From: Sacculina carcini
Lineage: Eukaryota > Arthropoda > Thecostraca > Sacculinidae
Length of the DNA: 64,000 nucleotides
Assembly: GCA_916048095.2 (NCBI GenBank)
Contig: OU696576.1
Span: 10,455,988-10,519,987 of the forward strand
Direction: 5' to 3'
Shown: in pieces, positions 1 to 13,629 of the stretch
Position numbering within the stretch: position 1 is the first letter of the stretch
How the letters are laid out: each line of letters begins with the position of its first letter
Program-made: the position numbers and the translations under genes
The notes under the pieces: generated by a model
What the model was told of the DNA's origin: nothing
The model's database searches: none
The model's input: only the letters and a program-made list of their open reading frames with translations

Positions 1-160
1 ACACTTATGTAACACTTAGGTAACACTTAGGTAACACTTGGGTAACACTTATGTAACACTTAGGTAACTCTTAGGTAACACTTAGGTAACACTTAGGTAA
101 CACTTAGGTAACACTTAGGGCACACTTAGGTAACACTTAGGGCACACTTAGGTAACACTT

Positions 161-199
161 ATGGCACACTTAGGTAACACTTGGGTAACACTTGGGTAA
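161..199 (+). other. Typical longest ATG-started frame in the array (12 codons, not a gene)
   Basis: ATG occurs on the + strand only in ACACTTATGTA, where TAA follows at once, in ACACTTATGGC, and in the singleton ACACATATGTA. After ATGGC the frame usually stops at the eighth codon. When two ACACTTGGGTA units follow, as here, it runs 12 codons to TAA. On the - strand ATG needs CAT on the + strand, found in ACATTTAGGGC and ACACATATGTA; from ACATTTAGGGC the frame is about 10 codons. None of these has features of a real coding sequence. This entry documents the absence of genes. Confidence 0.85.
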
Positions 200-3151
200 C
201 ACTTAGGGCACACTTGGGTAAAAGTTAGGGCACACTTAGGTAACACTTATGGCACACTTAGGTAACACTTAGGTAACACTTAGGTAACACTTAGGTAACA
301 CTTAGGGTACACTTAGGTAACACTTAGGCTACACTTAGGTAACACTTAGGCTACACTTAGGTAACACTTAGGTAACACTTATGTAACACTTAGGTAACAC
401 TTAGGTAACACTTAGGTAACACTTAGGTAACACTTAGGTAACACTTAGGTAACACTTAGGTAACACTTAGGTAACACTTAGGTAACACTTAGGTAACACT
501 TAGGTAACACTTAGGTAACACTTAGGTAACACTTAGGTAACACTTGGGTAACACTTGGGTAACACTTAGGGCACACTTGGGTAAAAGTTAGGGTACACTT
601 AGGTAACACTTAGGGCACACTTAGGTAACACTTAGGGCACACTTAGGTAACACTTAGGGCACACTTAGGTTACACTTAGGGCACACTTAGGGCACACTTA
701 GATAACACTTAGGGCACACTTAGGTAACACTTAGGTAACACTTAGGTAACACTTAGGTAACACTTAGGTAACACTTAGGGCACACTTAGGTAACACTTAG
801 GGCACACTTAGGTAACACTTATGGCACACTTAGGTAACACTTAGGTAACACTTAGGTAACACTTGGGTAACACTTAGGTAACACTTAGGTAACACTTAGG
901 TAACACTTGGGCTACACTTAGGTAACACTTAGGGCACACTTAGGTAACACTTAGGGTACACTTAGGTAACACTTAGGCTACACTTAGGTAACACTTAGGT
1001 AACACTTAGGTAACACTTAGGGCACACTTAGGTAACACTTAGGGCACACTTAGGTAACACTTAGGGCACACGTAGGTAACACTTAGGGCACACTTAGGTA
1101 ACACTTAGGGCACACTTAGGTAACACTTAGGGCACACTTAGGTTACACTTAGGGCACACTTAGGGCACACTTAGATAACACTTAGGGCACACTTAGGGCA
1201 CACTTAGGTAACACTTAGGTAACACTTAGGTAACACTTAGGGTACACTTAGGTAACACTTAGGTAACACTTAGGTAACACTTAGGTAACACTTAGGTAAC
1301 ACTTGGGTAACACTTGGGTAACACTTAGGGCACACTTGGGTAAAAGTTAGGGTACACTTAGGTAACACTTAGGGCACACTTAGGTAACACTTAGGGCACA
1401 CTTAGGTAACACTTAGGGCACACTTAGGTTACACTTAGGGCACACTTAGGGCACACTTAGATAACACTTAGGGCACACTTAGGTAACACTTAGGTAACAC
1501 TTAGGTAACACTTAGGTAACACTTAGATAACACTTAGGGCACACTTAGGTAACACTTAGGTAACACTTAGGTAACACTTAGGTAACACTTAGGTAACACT
1601 TAGGTAACACTTAGGTAACACTTAGGGCACACTTAGGTTACACTTAGGGCACACTTAGGGCACACTTAGATAACACTTAGGGCACACTTAGGTAACACTT
1701 AGGTAACACTTAGGTAACACTTAGGTAACACTTAGGGCACACTTAGGTAACACTTAGGGCACACTTAGGTAACACTTAGGGCACACTTAGGTAACACTTA
1801 GGGCACACTTAGGTAACACTTAGGGCACACGTAGGTAACACTTAGGGCACACTTAGGTAACACTTAGGGCACACTTAGGTAACACTTAGGGCACACTTAG
1901 GTTACACTTAGGGCACACTTAGGGCACACTTAGATAACACTTAGGGCACACTTAGGGCACACTTAGGTAACACTTAGGTAACACTTAGGTAACACTTAGG
2001 GTACACTTAGGTAACACTTGGGCTACACTTAGGTAACACTTAGGGCACACTTAGGTAACACTTAGGGCACACTTAGGGCACACTTAGGGCACACTTAGGT
2101 AACACTTAGGTAACACTTAGGTAACACTTAGGGCACACTTAGGTAACACTTAGGTAACACTTAGGTAACACTTAGGGCACACTTAGGTAACACTTAGGTA
2201 ACACTTAGGTAACACTTAGGTAACACTTAGGTAACACTTATGTAACACTTAGGTAACACTTAGGTAACACTTGGGTAACACTTATGTAACACTTAGGTAA
2301 CTCTTAGGTAACACTTAGGTAACACTTAGGTAACACTTAGGTAACACTTAGGGCACACTTAGGTAACACTTAGGGCACACTTAGGTAACACTTATGGCAC
2401 ACTTAGGTAACACTTGGGTAACACTTGGGTAACACTTAGGGCACACTTGGGTAAAAGTTAGGGCACACTTAGGTAACACTTATGGCACACTTAGGTAACA
2501 CTTAGGTAACACTTAGGTAACACTTAGGTAACACTTAGGGTACACTTAGGTAACACTTAGGCTACACTTAGGTAACACTTAGGCTACACTTAGGTAACAC
2601 TTAGGTAACACTTATGTAACACTTAGGTAACACTTAGGTAACACTTAGGTAACACTTAGGTAACACTTAGGTAACACTTAGGTAACACTTAGGTAACACT
2701 TAGGTAACACTTAGGTAACACTTAGGTAACACTTAGGTAACACTTAGGTAACACTTGGGTAACACTTGGGTAACACTTAGGGCACACTTGGGTAAAAGTT
2801 AGGGTACACTTAGGTAACACTTAGGGCACACTTAGGTAACACTTAGGGCACACTTAGGTAACACTTAGGGCACACTTAGGTTACACTTAGGGCACACTTA
2901 GGGCACACTTAGATAACACTTAGGGCACACTTAGGTAACACTTAGGTAACACTTAGGTAACACTTAGGTAACACTTAGGTAACACTTAGGGCACACTTAG
3001 GTAACACTTAGGGCACACTTAGGTAACACTTATGGCACACTTAGGTAACACTTAGGTAACACTTAGGTAACACTTGGGTAACACTTAGGTAACACTTAGG
3101 TAACACTTAGGTAACACTTGGGCTACACTTAGGTAACACTTAGGGCACACT

Positions 3152-5029
3152 TAGGTAACACTTAGGGTACACTTAGGTAACACTTAGGCTACACTTAGGT
3201 AACACTTAGGTAACACTTATGTAACACTTAGGTAACACTTAGGTAACACTTAGGTAACACTTAGGTAACACTTAGGTAACACTTAGGTAACACTTAGGTA
3301 ACACTTAGGTAACACTTATGTAACACTTAGGTAACACTTAGGTAACACTTGGGTAACACTTGGGTAACACTTAGGGCACACTTGGGTAAAAGTTAGGGTA
3401 CACTTAGGTAACACTTAGGGCACACTTAGGTAACACTTAGGGCACACTTAGGTAACACTTAGGGCACACTTAGGTAACACTTAGGGCACACTTAGGTAAC
3501 ACTTAGGGCACACTTAGGTAACACTTAGGGCACACTTAGGTAACACTTAGGGCACACGTAGGTAACACTTAGGGCACACTTAGGTAACACTTAGGGCACA
3601 CTTAGGTAACACTTAGGGCACACTTAGGTTACACTTAGGGCACACTTAGGGCACACTTAGATAACACTTAGGGCACACTTAGGTAACACTTAGGTAACAC
3701 TTAGGTAACACTTAGGTAACACTTAGGTAACACTTAGGTAACACTTAGGGCACACTTAGGTTACACTTAGGGCACACTTAGGGCACACTTAGATAACACT
3801 TAGGGCACACTTAGGTAACACTTAGGTAACACTTAGGTAACACTTAGGTAACACTTAGGGCACACTTAGGTAACACTTAGGGCACACTTAGGTAACACTT
3901 AGGGCACACTTAGGTAACACTTAGGGCACACTTAGGTAACACTTAGGGCACACGTAGGTAACACTTAGGGCACACTTAGGTAACACTTAGGGCACACTTA
4001 GGTAACACTTAGGGCACACTTAGGTTACACTTAGGGCACACTTAGGGCACACTTAGATAACACTTAGGGCACACTTAGGGCACACTTAGGTAACACTTAG
4101 GTAACACTTAGGTAACACTTAGGGTACACTTAGGTAACACTTGGGCTACACTTAGGTAACACTTAGGGCACACTTAGGTAACACTTAGGGCACACTTAGG
4201 GCACACTTAGGGCACACTTAGGTAACACTTAGGTAACACTTAGGTAACACTTAGGGCACACTTAGGTAACACTTAGGTAACACTTAGGTAACACTTAGGG
4301 CACACTTAGGTAACACTTAGGTAACACTTAGGTAACACTTAGGTAACACTTAGGTAACACTTATGTAACACTTAGGTAACACTTAGGTAACACTTGGGTA
4401 ACACTTATGTAACACTTAGGTAACTCTTAGGTAACACTTAGGTAACACTTAGGTAACACTTAGGTAACACTTAGGGCACACTTAGGTAACACTTAGGGCA
4501 CACTTAGGTAACACTTATGGCACACTTAGGTAACACTTGGGTAACACTTGGGTAACACTTAGGGCACACTTGGGTAAAAGTTAGGGCACACTTAGGTAAC
4601 ACTTATGGCACACTTAGGTAACACTTAGGTAACACTTAGGTAACACTTAGGTAACACTTAGGGTACACTTAGGTAACACTTAGGCTACACTTAGGTAACA
4701 CTTAGGCTACACTTAGGTAACACTTAGGTAACACTTATGTAACACTTAGGTAACACTTAGGTAACACTTAGGTAACACTTAGGTAACACTTAGGTAACAC
4801 TTAGGTAACACTTAGGTAACACTTAGGTAACACTTAGGTAACACTTAGGTAACACTTAGGTAACACTTAGGTAACACTTGGGTAACACTTGGGTAACACT
4901 TAGGGCACACTTGGGTAAAAGTTAGGGTACACTTAGGTAACACTTAGGGCACACTTAGGTAACACTTAGGGCACACTTAGGTAACACTTAGGGCACACTT
5001 AGGTTACACTTAGGGCACACTTAGGGCAC
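3152..5029. repeat. 1.88-kb segment shared with 18,442-20,319
   Basis: Landmarks here recur at exactly +15,290 bp (1,390 units): AAAGTTAGGGT at 3388/18678 and 4917/20207, ACACGTAGGTA block at 3951/19241, ACACTTGGGCT line at 4141/19431, ACTCTTAGGTA at 4423/19713, AAAGTTAGGGC at 4576/19866. The one internal difference I noted is ACACTTAGATA near 4,056 against ACACTTAGGTA near 19,346. The match ends at another AGATA/AGGTA difference near 5,030/20,320. Confidence 0.8.
3408..3560. repeat. A-B dimer tract (22-bp higher-order unit)
   Basis: ACACTTAGGTA and ACACTTAGGGC alternate strictly, giving a 22-bp period. Similar tracts of 6-14 units follow nearly every AAAGTTAGGGT unit. They contrast with runs of pure A units (for example about 390-545) in other parts of each module. 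Confidence 0.88.
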
Positions 5030-5240
5030 ACTTAGATAACACTTAGGGCACACTTAGGTAACACTTAGGTAACACTTAGGTAACACTTAGGTAACACTTA
5101 GGTAACACTTAGGGCACACTTAGGTAACACTTAGGGCACACTTAGGTAACACTTATGGCACACTTAGGTAACACTTAGGTAACACTTAGGTAACACTTGG
5201 GTAACACTTAGGTAACACTTAGGTAACACTTAGGTAACAC

Positions 5241-7440
5241 TTGGGCTACACTTAGGTAACACTTAGGGCACACTTAGGTAACACTTAGGGTACACTTAGG
5301 TAACACTTAGGCTACACTTAGGTAACACTTAGGTAACACTTATGTAACACTTAGGTAACACTTAGGTAACACTTAGGTAACACTTAGGTAACACTTAGGT
5401 AACACTTAGGTAACACTTAGGTAACACTTAGGTAACACTTAGGTAACACTTATGTAACACTTAGGTAACACTTAGGTAACACTTGGGTAACACTTGGGTA
5501 ACACTTAGGGCACACTTGGGTAAAAGTTAGGGTACACTTAGGTAACACTTAGGGCACACTTAGGTAACACTTAGGGCACACTTAGGTAACACTTAGGGCA
5601 CACTTAGGTAACACTTAGGGCACACTTAGGTAACACTTAGGGCACACTTAGGTAACACTTAGGGCACACTTAGGTAACACTTAGGGCACACGTAGGTAAC
5701 ACTTAGGGCACACTTAGGTAACACTTAGGGCACACTTAGGTAACACTTAGGGCACACTTAGGTTACACTTAGGGCACACTTAGGGCACACTTAGATAACA
5801 CTTAGGGCACACTTAGGTAACACTTAGGTAACACTTAGGTAACACTTAGGTAACACTTAGGTAACACTTAGGGCACACTTAGGTTACACTTAGGGCACAC
5901 TTAGGGCACACTTAGATAACACTTAGGGCACACTTAGGTAACACTTAGGTAACACTTAGGTAACACTTAGGTAACACTTAGGGCACACTTAGGTAACACT
6001 TAGGGCACACTTAGGTAACACTTAGGGCACACTTAGGTAACACTTAGGGCACACTTAGGTAACACTTAGGGCACACGTAGGTAACACTTAGGGCACACTT
6101 AGGTAACACTTAGGGCACACTTAGGTAACACTTAGGGCACACTTAGGTTACACTTAGGGCACACTTAGGGCACACTTAGATAACACTTAGGGCACACTTA
6201 GGTAACACTTAGGTAACACTTAGGTAACACTTAGGTAACACTTAGGTAACACTTAGGGCACACTTAGGTAACACTTAGGGCACACTTAGGTAACACTTAT
6301 GGCACACTTAGGTAACACTTAGGTAACACTTAGGTAACACTTGGGTAACACTTAGGTAACACTTAGGTAACACTTAGGTAACACTTAGGGTACACTTAGG
6401 TAACACTTGGGCTACACTTAGGTAACACTTAGGGCACACTTAGGTAACACTTAGGGCACACTTAGGGCACACTTAGGGCACACTTAGGTAACACTTAGGT
6501 AACACTTAGGTAACACTTAGGGCACACTTAGGTAACACTTAGGTAACACTTAGGTAACACTTAGGGCACACTTAGGTAACACTTAGGGCACACTTAGGTT
6601 ACACTTAGGGCACACTTAGGGCACACTTAGATAACACTTAGGGCACACTTAGGTAACACTTAGGTAACACTTAGGTAACACTTAGGTAACACTTAGGTAA
6701 CACTTAGGTAGCACTTAGGTAACACTTAGGTAACACTTAGGGCACACTTAGGTAACACTTAGGTAACACTTAGGTAACACTTAGGTAACACTTAGGTAAC
6801 ACTTAGGGCACACTTAGGTAACACTTAGGGCACACTTAGGTAACACTTATGGCACACTTAGGTAACACTTAGGTAACACTTAGGTAACACTTAGGTAACA
6901 CTTAGGGTACACTTAGGTAACACTTAGGCTACACTTAGGTAACACTTAGGTAACACTTAGGGCACACTTAGGTAACACTTAGGTAACACTTAGGTAACAC
7001 TTAGGGCACACTTAGGTAACACTTAGGTAACACTTAGGTAACACTTAGGTAACACTTAGGTAACACTTATGTAACACTTAGGTAACACTTAGGTAACACT
7101 TGGGTAACACTTATGTAACACTTAGGTAACTCTTAGGTAACACTTAGGTAACACTTAGGTAACACTTAGGTAACACTTAGGGCACACTTAGGTAACACTT
7201 AGGGCACACTTAGGTAACACTTATGGCACACTTAGGTAACACTTGGGTAACACTTGGGTAACACTTAGGGCACACTTGGGTAAAAGTTAGGGCACACTTA
7301 GGTAACACTTATGGCACACTTAGGTAACACTTAGGTAACACTTAGGTAACACTTAGGTAACACTTAGGGTACACTTAGGTAACACTTAGGCTACACTTAG
7401 GTAACACTTAGGCTACACTTAGGTAACACTTAGGTAACAC
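5241..7440. repeat. 2.2-kb tandem duplication, copy a
   Basis: This segment of 200 units is followed directly by a second copy. Matching landmarks at exactly 2,200 bp are ACACTTGGGCT near 5,241 and 7,441, the ACACGTAGGTA CpG at 6,076 and 8,276, GCACTTAGGTA at 6,711 and 8,911, ACTCTTAGGTA at 7,129 and 9,329, and AAAGTTAGGGC at 7,282 and 9,482. Between about 5.3 and 5.8 kb the offset is 2,189, one unit less, so a single-unit gain and loss lies inside. Where copy b has private substitutions, this copy keeps the common base. Confidence 0.85.
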
Positions 7441-9640
7441 TTGGGCTACACTTAGGTAACACTTAGGGCACACTTAGGTAACACTTAGGGTACACTTAGG
7501 TAACACTTAGGCTACACTTAGGTAACACTTAGGTAACACTTATGTAACACTTAGGTAACACTTAGGTAACACTTAGGTAACACTTAGGTAACACTTAGGT
7601 AACACTTAGGTAACACTTAGGTAACACTTAGGTAACACTTATGTAACACTTAGGTAACACTTAGGTAACACTTGGGTAACACTTGGGTAACACTTAGGGC
7701 ACACTTGGGTAAAAGTTAGGGTACACTTAGGTAACACTTAGGGCACACTTAGGTAACACTTAGGGCACACTTAGGTAACACTTAGGGCACACTTAGGTAA
7801 CACTTAGGGCACACTTAGGTAACACTTAGGGCACACTTAGGTAACACTTAGGGCACACTTAGGTAACACTTAGGGCACACGTAGGTAACACTTAGGGCAC
7901 ACTTAGGTAACACTTAGGGCACACTTAGGTAACACTTAGGGCACACTTAGGTTACACTTAGGGCACACTTAGGGCACACTTAGATAACACTTAGGGCACA
8001 CTTAGGTAACACTTAGGTAACACTTAGGTAACACTTAGGTAACACTTAGGTAACACTTAGGTAACACTTAGGGCACACTTAGGTTACACTTAGGGCACAC
8101 TTAGGGCACACTTAGATAACACTTAGGGCACACTTAGGTAACACTTAGGTAACACTTAGGTAACACTTAGGTAACACTTAGGGCACACTTAGGTAACACT
8201 TAGGGCACACTTAGGTAACACTTAGGGCACACTTAGGTAACACTTAGGGCACACTTAGGTAACACTTAGGGCACACGTAGGTAACACTTAGGGCACACTT
8301 AGGTAACACTTAGGGCACACTTAGGTAACACTTAGGGCACACTTAGGTTACACTTAGGGCACACTTAGGGCACACTTAGATAACACTTAGGGCACACTTA
8401 GGTAACACTTAGGTAACACTTAGGTAACACTTAGGTAACACTTAGGTAACACTTAGGGCACACTTAGGTAACACTTAGGGCACACTTAGGTAACACTTAT
8501 GGCACACTTAGGTAACACTTAGGTAACACTTAGGTAACACTTGGGTAACACTTAGGTAACACTTAGGTAACACTTAGGTAACACTTAGGGTACACTTAGG
8601 TAACACTTGGGCTACACTTAGGTAACACTTAGGGCACACTTAGGTAACACTTAGGGCACACTTAGGGCACACTTAGGGCACACTTAGCTAACACTTAGGT
8701 AACACTTAGGTAACACTTAGGGCACACTTAGGTAACACTTAGGTAACACTTAGGTAACACTTAGGGCACACTTAGGTAACACTTAGGGCACACTTAGGTT
8801 ACACTTAGGGCACACTTAGGGCACACTTAGATAACACTTAGGGCACACTTAGGTAACACTTAGGTAACACTTAGGTAACACTTAGGTAACACTTAGGTAA
8901 CACTTAGGTAGCACTTAGGTAACACTTAGGTAACACTTAGGGCACACTTAGGTAACACTTAGGTAACACTTAGGTAACACTTAGGTAACACTTAGGTAAC
9001 ACTTAGGGCACACTTAGGTAACACTTAGGGCACACTTAGGTAACACTTATGGCACACTTAGGTAACACTTAGGTAACACTTAGGTAACACTTAGGTAACA
9101 CTTAGGGTACACTTAGGTAACACTTAGGCTACACTTAGGTAACACTTAGGTAACACTTAGGGCACACTTAGGTAACACTTAGGTAACACTTAGGTAACAC
9201 TTAGGGCACACTTAGGTAACACTTAGGTAACACTTAGGTAACACTTAGGTAACACTTAGGTAACACATATGTAACACTTAGGTAACACTTAGGTAACACT
9301 TGGGTAACACTTATGTAACACTTAGGTAACTCTTAGGTAACACTTAGGTAACACTTAGGTAACACTTAGGTAACACTTAGGGCACACTTAGGTAACACTT
9401 AGGGCACACTTAGGTAACACTTATGGCACACTTAGGTAACACTTGGGTAACACTTGGGTAACACTTAGGGCACACTTGGGTAAAAGTTAGGGCACACTTA
9501 GGTAACACTTATGGCACACTTAGGTAACACTTAGGTAACACTTAGGTAACACTTAGGTAACACTTAGGGTACACTTAGGTAACACTTAGGCTACACTTAG
9601 GTAACACTTAGGCTACACTTAGGTAACACTTAGGAAACAC
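7441..9640. repeat. 2.2-kb tandem duplication, copy b with private mutations
   Basis: Second copy of the 200-unit segment. Three substitutions are present here but not at the matching bases of copy a: G to C at 8,688 (unit ACACTTAGCTA), T to A at 9,267 (ACACATATGTA) and T to A at 9,635 (ACACTTAGGAA). The last two are also absent from the related sequence 4,719 bp downstream (13,986 and 14,354). They therefore arose in this copy after both duplications. They are among the very few singletons in the window. Confidence 0.82.
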
Positions 9641-12600
9641 TTATGTAACACTTAGGTAACACTTAGGTAACACTTAGGTAACACTTAGGTAACACTTAGG
9701 TAACACTTAGGTAACACTTAGGTAACACTTAGGTAACACTTAGGTAACACTTAGGTAACACTTAGGTAACACTTAGGTAACACTTAGGTAACACTTGGGT
9801 AACACTTGGGTAACACTTAGGGCACACTTGGGTAAAAGTTAGGGTACACTTAGGTAACACTTAGGGCACACTTAGGTAACACTTAGGGCACACTTAGGTA
9901 ACACTTAGGGCACACTTAGGTTACACTTAGGGCACACTTAGGGCACACTTAGATAACACTTAGGGCACACTTAGGTAACACTTAGGTAACACTTAGGTAA
10001 CACTTAGGTAACACTTAGGTAACACTTAGGGCACACTTAGGTAACACTTAGGGCACACTTAGGTAACACTTATGGCACACTTAGGTAACACTTAGGTAAC
10101 ACTTAGGTAACACTTAGGTAACACTTAGGGCACACTTAGGTAACACTTAGGGCACACTTAGGTAACACTTAGGGCACACTTAGGTAACACTTAGGTAACA
10201 CTTAGGGCACACTTAGGTAACACTTAGGGCACACTTAGGTAACACTTAGGGCACACTTAGGTAACACTTAGGGCACACTTAGGTAACACTTAGGGCACAC
10301 GTAGGTAACACTTAGGGCACACTTAGGTTACACTTAGGGCACACTTAGGGCACACTTAGGTAACACTTAGGGCACACTTAGGTAACACTTAGGTAACACT
10401 TAGGGCACACTTAGGTAACACTTAGGTAACACTTATGTAACACTTAGGTAACTCTTAGGTAACACTTAGGTAACACTTAGGTAACACTTAGGTAACACTT
10501 AGGTAACACTTAGGTAACACTTATGTAACACTTAGGTAACACTTAGGTAACACTTGGGTAACACTTGGGTAACACTTAGGGCACACTTGGGTAAAAGTTA
10601 GGGTACACTTAGGTAACACTTAGGGCACACTTAGGTAACACTTAGGGCACACTTAGGTAACACTTAGGTAACACTTGGGTAACACTTGGGTAACACTTAG
10701 GGCACACTTGGGTAAAAGTTAGGGCACACTTAGGTAACACTTATGGCACACTTAGGTAACACTTAGGTAACACTTAGGTAACACTTAGGTAACACTTAGG
10801 GTACACTTAGGTAACACTTAGGCTACACTTAGGTAACACTTAGGTAACACTTATGTAACACTTAGGTAACACTTAGGTAACACTTAGGTAACACTTAGGT
10901 AACACTTAGGGCACACTTAGGTAACACTTAGGGCACACTTAGGTAACACTTAGGGCACACTTAGGTAACACTTAGGGCACACTTAGGTTACACTTAGGGC
11001 ACACTTAGGGCACACTTAGATAACACTTAGGGCACACTTAGGTAACACTTAGGTAACACTTAGGTAACACTTAGGTAACACTTAGGTAACACTTAGGTAA
11101 CACTTAGGGCACACTTAGGTTACACTTAGGGCACACTTAGGGCACACTTAGATAACACTTAGGGCACACTTAGGTAACACTTAGGTAACACTTAGGTAAC
11201 ACTTAGGTAACACTTAGGGCACACTTAGGTAACACTTAGGGCACACTTAGGTAACACTTAGGGCACACTTAGGTAACACTTAGGGCACACTTAGGTAACA
11301 CTTAGGGCACACGTAGGTAACACTTAGGGCACACTTAGGTAACACTTAGGGCACACTTAGGTAACACCTAGGGCACACTTAGGTTACACTTAGGGCACAC
11401 TTAGGGCACACTTAGATAACACTTAGGGCACACTTAGGGCACACTTAGGTAACACTTAGGTAACACTTAGGTAACACTTAGGGTACACTTAGGTAACACT
11501 TGGGCTACACTTAGGTAACACTTAGGGCACACTTAGGTAACACTTAGGGCACACTTAGGGCACACTTAGGGCACACTTAGGTAACACTTAGGTAACACTT
11601 AGGTAACACTTAGGGCACACTTAGGTAACACTTAGGTAACACTTAGGTAACACTTAGGGCACACTTAGGTAACACTTAGGTAACACTTAGGTAACACTTA
11701 GGTAACACTTAGGTAACACTTATGTAACACTTAGGTAACACTTAGGTAACACTTGGGTAACACTTATGTAACACTTAGGTAACTCTTAGGTAACACTTAG
11801 GTAACACTTAGGTAACACTTAGGTAACACTTAGGGCACACTTAGGTAACACTTAGGGCACACTTAGGTAACACTTATGGCACACTTAGGTAACACTTGGG
11901 TAACACTTGGGTAACACTTAGGGCACACTTGGGTAAAAGTTAGGGCACACTTAGGTAACACTTATGGCACACTTAGGTAACACTTAGGTAACACTTAGGT
12001 AACACTTAGGTAACACTTAGGGTACACTTAGGTAACACTTAGGCTACACTTAGGTAACACTTAGGTAACACTTATGTAACACTTAGGTAACACTTAGGTA
12101 ACACTTAGGTAACACTTAGGTAACACTTAGGTAACACTTAGGTAACACTTAGGGCACACTTAGGTAACACTTAGGTAACACTTAGGTAACACTTAGGGCA
12201 CACTTAGGTAACACTTAGGTAACACTTAGGTAACACTTAGGTAACACTTAGGTAACACTTAGGTAACACTTATGTAACACTTAGGTAACACTTAGGTAAC
12301 ACTTGGGTAACACTTATGTAACACTTAGGTAACTCTTAGGTAACACTTAGGTAACACTTAGGTAACACTTAGGTAACACTTAGGGCACACTTAGGTAACA
12401 CTTAGGGCACACTTAGGTAACACTTATGGCACACTTAGGTAACACTTGGGTAACACTTGGGTAACACTTAGGGCACACTTGGGTAAAAGTTAGGGCACAC
12501 TTAGGTAACACTTATGGCACACTTAGGTAACACTTAGGTAACACTTAGGTAACACTTAGGTAACACTTAGGGCACACTTGGGTAAAAGTTAGGGCACACT

Positions 12601-12989
12601 TAGGTAACACTTATGGCACACTTAGGTAACACTTAGGTAACACTTAGGTAACACTTAGGTAACACTTAGGGTACACTTAGGTAACACTTAGGCTACACTT
12701 AGGTAACACTTAGGTAACACTTATGTAACACTTAGGTAACACTTAGGTAACACTTAGGTAACACTTAGGTAACACTTAGGTAACACTTAGGTAACACTTA
12801 GGTAACACTTAGGTAACACTTATGTAACACTTAGGTAACACTTAGGTAACACTTGGGTAACACTTGGGTAACACTTAGGGCACACTTGGGTAAAAGTTAG
12901 GGTACACTTAGGTAACACTTAGGGCACACTTAGGTAACACTTAGGGCACACTTAGGTAACACTTAGGGCACACTTAGGTAACACTTAGG
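8911..12989. repeat. About 4.1-kb block A1, duplicated at 13,630-17,970
   Basis: The left part matches the second block at +4,719 bp: GCACTTAGGTA 8911/13630, ACTCTTAGGTA 9329/14048 and 10451/15170, AAAGTTAGGGC 9482/14201 and 10714/15433, AAAGTTAGGGT 9834/14553 and 10593/15312. The right part matches at +4,983 bp: ACTCTTAGGTA 11782/16765 and 12332/17315, AAAGTTAGGGC 11935/16918, 12485/17468 and 12584/17567, AAAGTTAGGGT 12892/17875. The rare unit ACACCTAGGGC at 11,364 has its partner at 16,358 (+4,994, one unit more). The change of offset by 264 bp (24 units) means this block lacks a segment near 10.9 kb that the other block holds, including the AAAGTTAGGGT at 15,741. Confidence 0.8.
11716..12815. 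repeat. 550-bp tandem duplication with nested 99-bp duplication
   Basis: The run from ACACTTATGTA through ACTCTTAGGTA (11,782 then 12,332) and AAAGTTAGGGC (11,935 then 12,485) repeats at exactly 550 bp, 50 units. After the second copy an extra AAAGTTAGGGC occurs at 12,584, 99 bp (9 units) beyond 12,485. The following ACACTTAGGCT is displaced by 649 bp, which is 550 plus 99. The same pair plus the 99-bp step is found at 16,699-17,798, so it formed before block A was duplicated. Confidence 0.82.
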
Positions 12990-12999
12990 GCACACTTAG

Positions 13000-13629
13000 G
13001 GCACACTTAGGGCACACTTAGGTAACACTTAGGTAACACTTAGGTAACACTTAGGGCACACTTAGGTAACACTTAGGTAACACTTAGGTAACACTTAGGG
13101 CACACTTAGGTAACACTTAGGTAACACTTAGGTAACACTTAGGTAACACTTAGGTAACACTTATGTAACACTTAGGTAACACTTAGGTAACACTTGGGTA
13201 ACACTTATGTAACACTTAGGTAACTCTTAGGTAACACTTAGGTAACACTTAGGTAACACTTAGGTAACACTTAGGGCACACTTAGGTAACACTTAGGGCA
13301 CACTTAGGTAACACTTATGGCACACTTAGGTAACACTTGGGTAACACTTGGGTAACACTTAGGGCACACTTGGGTAAAAGTTAGGGCACACTTAGGTAAC
13401 ACTTATGGCACACTTAGGTAACACTTAGGTAACACTTAGGTAACACTTAGGTAACACTTAGGTAACACTTAGGTAACACTTAGGTAGCACTTAGGGCACA
13501 CTTAGGTAACACTTATGGCACACTTAGGTAACACTTGGGTAACACTTGGGTAACACTTAGGGCACACTTGGGTAACACTTAGGTAACACTTAGGTAACAC
13601 TTAGGTAACACTTAGGTAACACTTAGGTA
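13000..13629. repeat. Linker between blocks A1 and A2, related to 4.2-4.6 kb
   Basis: ACTCTTAGGTA at 13,223 and AAAGTTAGGGC at 13,376 match 4,423 and 4,576 at +8,800 bp (800 units). A GCACTTAGGTA unit at 13,487 is 143 bp before the one at 13,630. The segment therefore looks like a piece of the 2.1-2.2 kb super-repeat lying between the two block copies. Confidence 0.65.

Larger units (their letters stand above)
1..9262. repeat. Four consecutive super-repeat periods of about 2.1-2.7 kb
   Basis: The landmark series that starts with ACACTTATGTA and reaches ACTCTTAGGTA 66 bp later begins at 1, 2234, 4357, 7063 and (in mutated form) 9263. The period lengths are 2,233, 2,123, 2,706 and 2,200 bp, that is 203, 193, 246 and 200 units. 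The AAAGTTAGGGC landmark follows at the same spacing in each (first A at 220, 2453, 4576, 7282, 9482). Periods 2 and 3 align over most of their length: AAAGTTAGGGT at 2794 and 4917 is offset 2,123, and the ACACGTAGGTA CpG at 3953 and 6076 is offset 2,123. Period 1 diverges from period 2 after about base 580. Lengths differ by whole units, as expected from unequal exchange in register. Confidence 0.85.

Noticed and set aside
161-199. ATGGC-started mini-frames as conserved micropeptides
   Set aside because: Their recurrence follows from repetition of the ACACTTATGGC unit. There is no ribosome-binding or initiation context beyond the repeat itself, and no length conservation.
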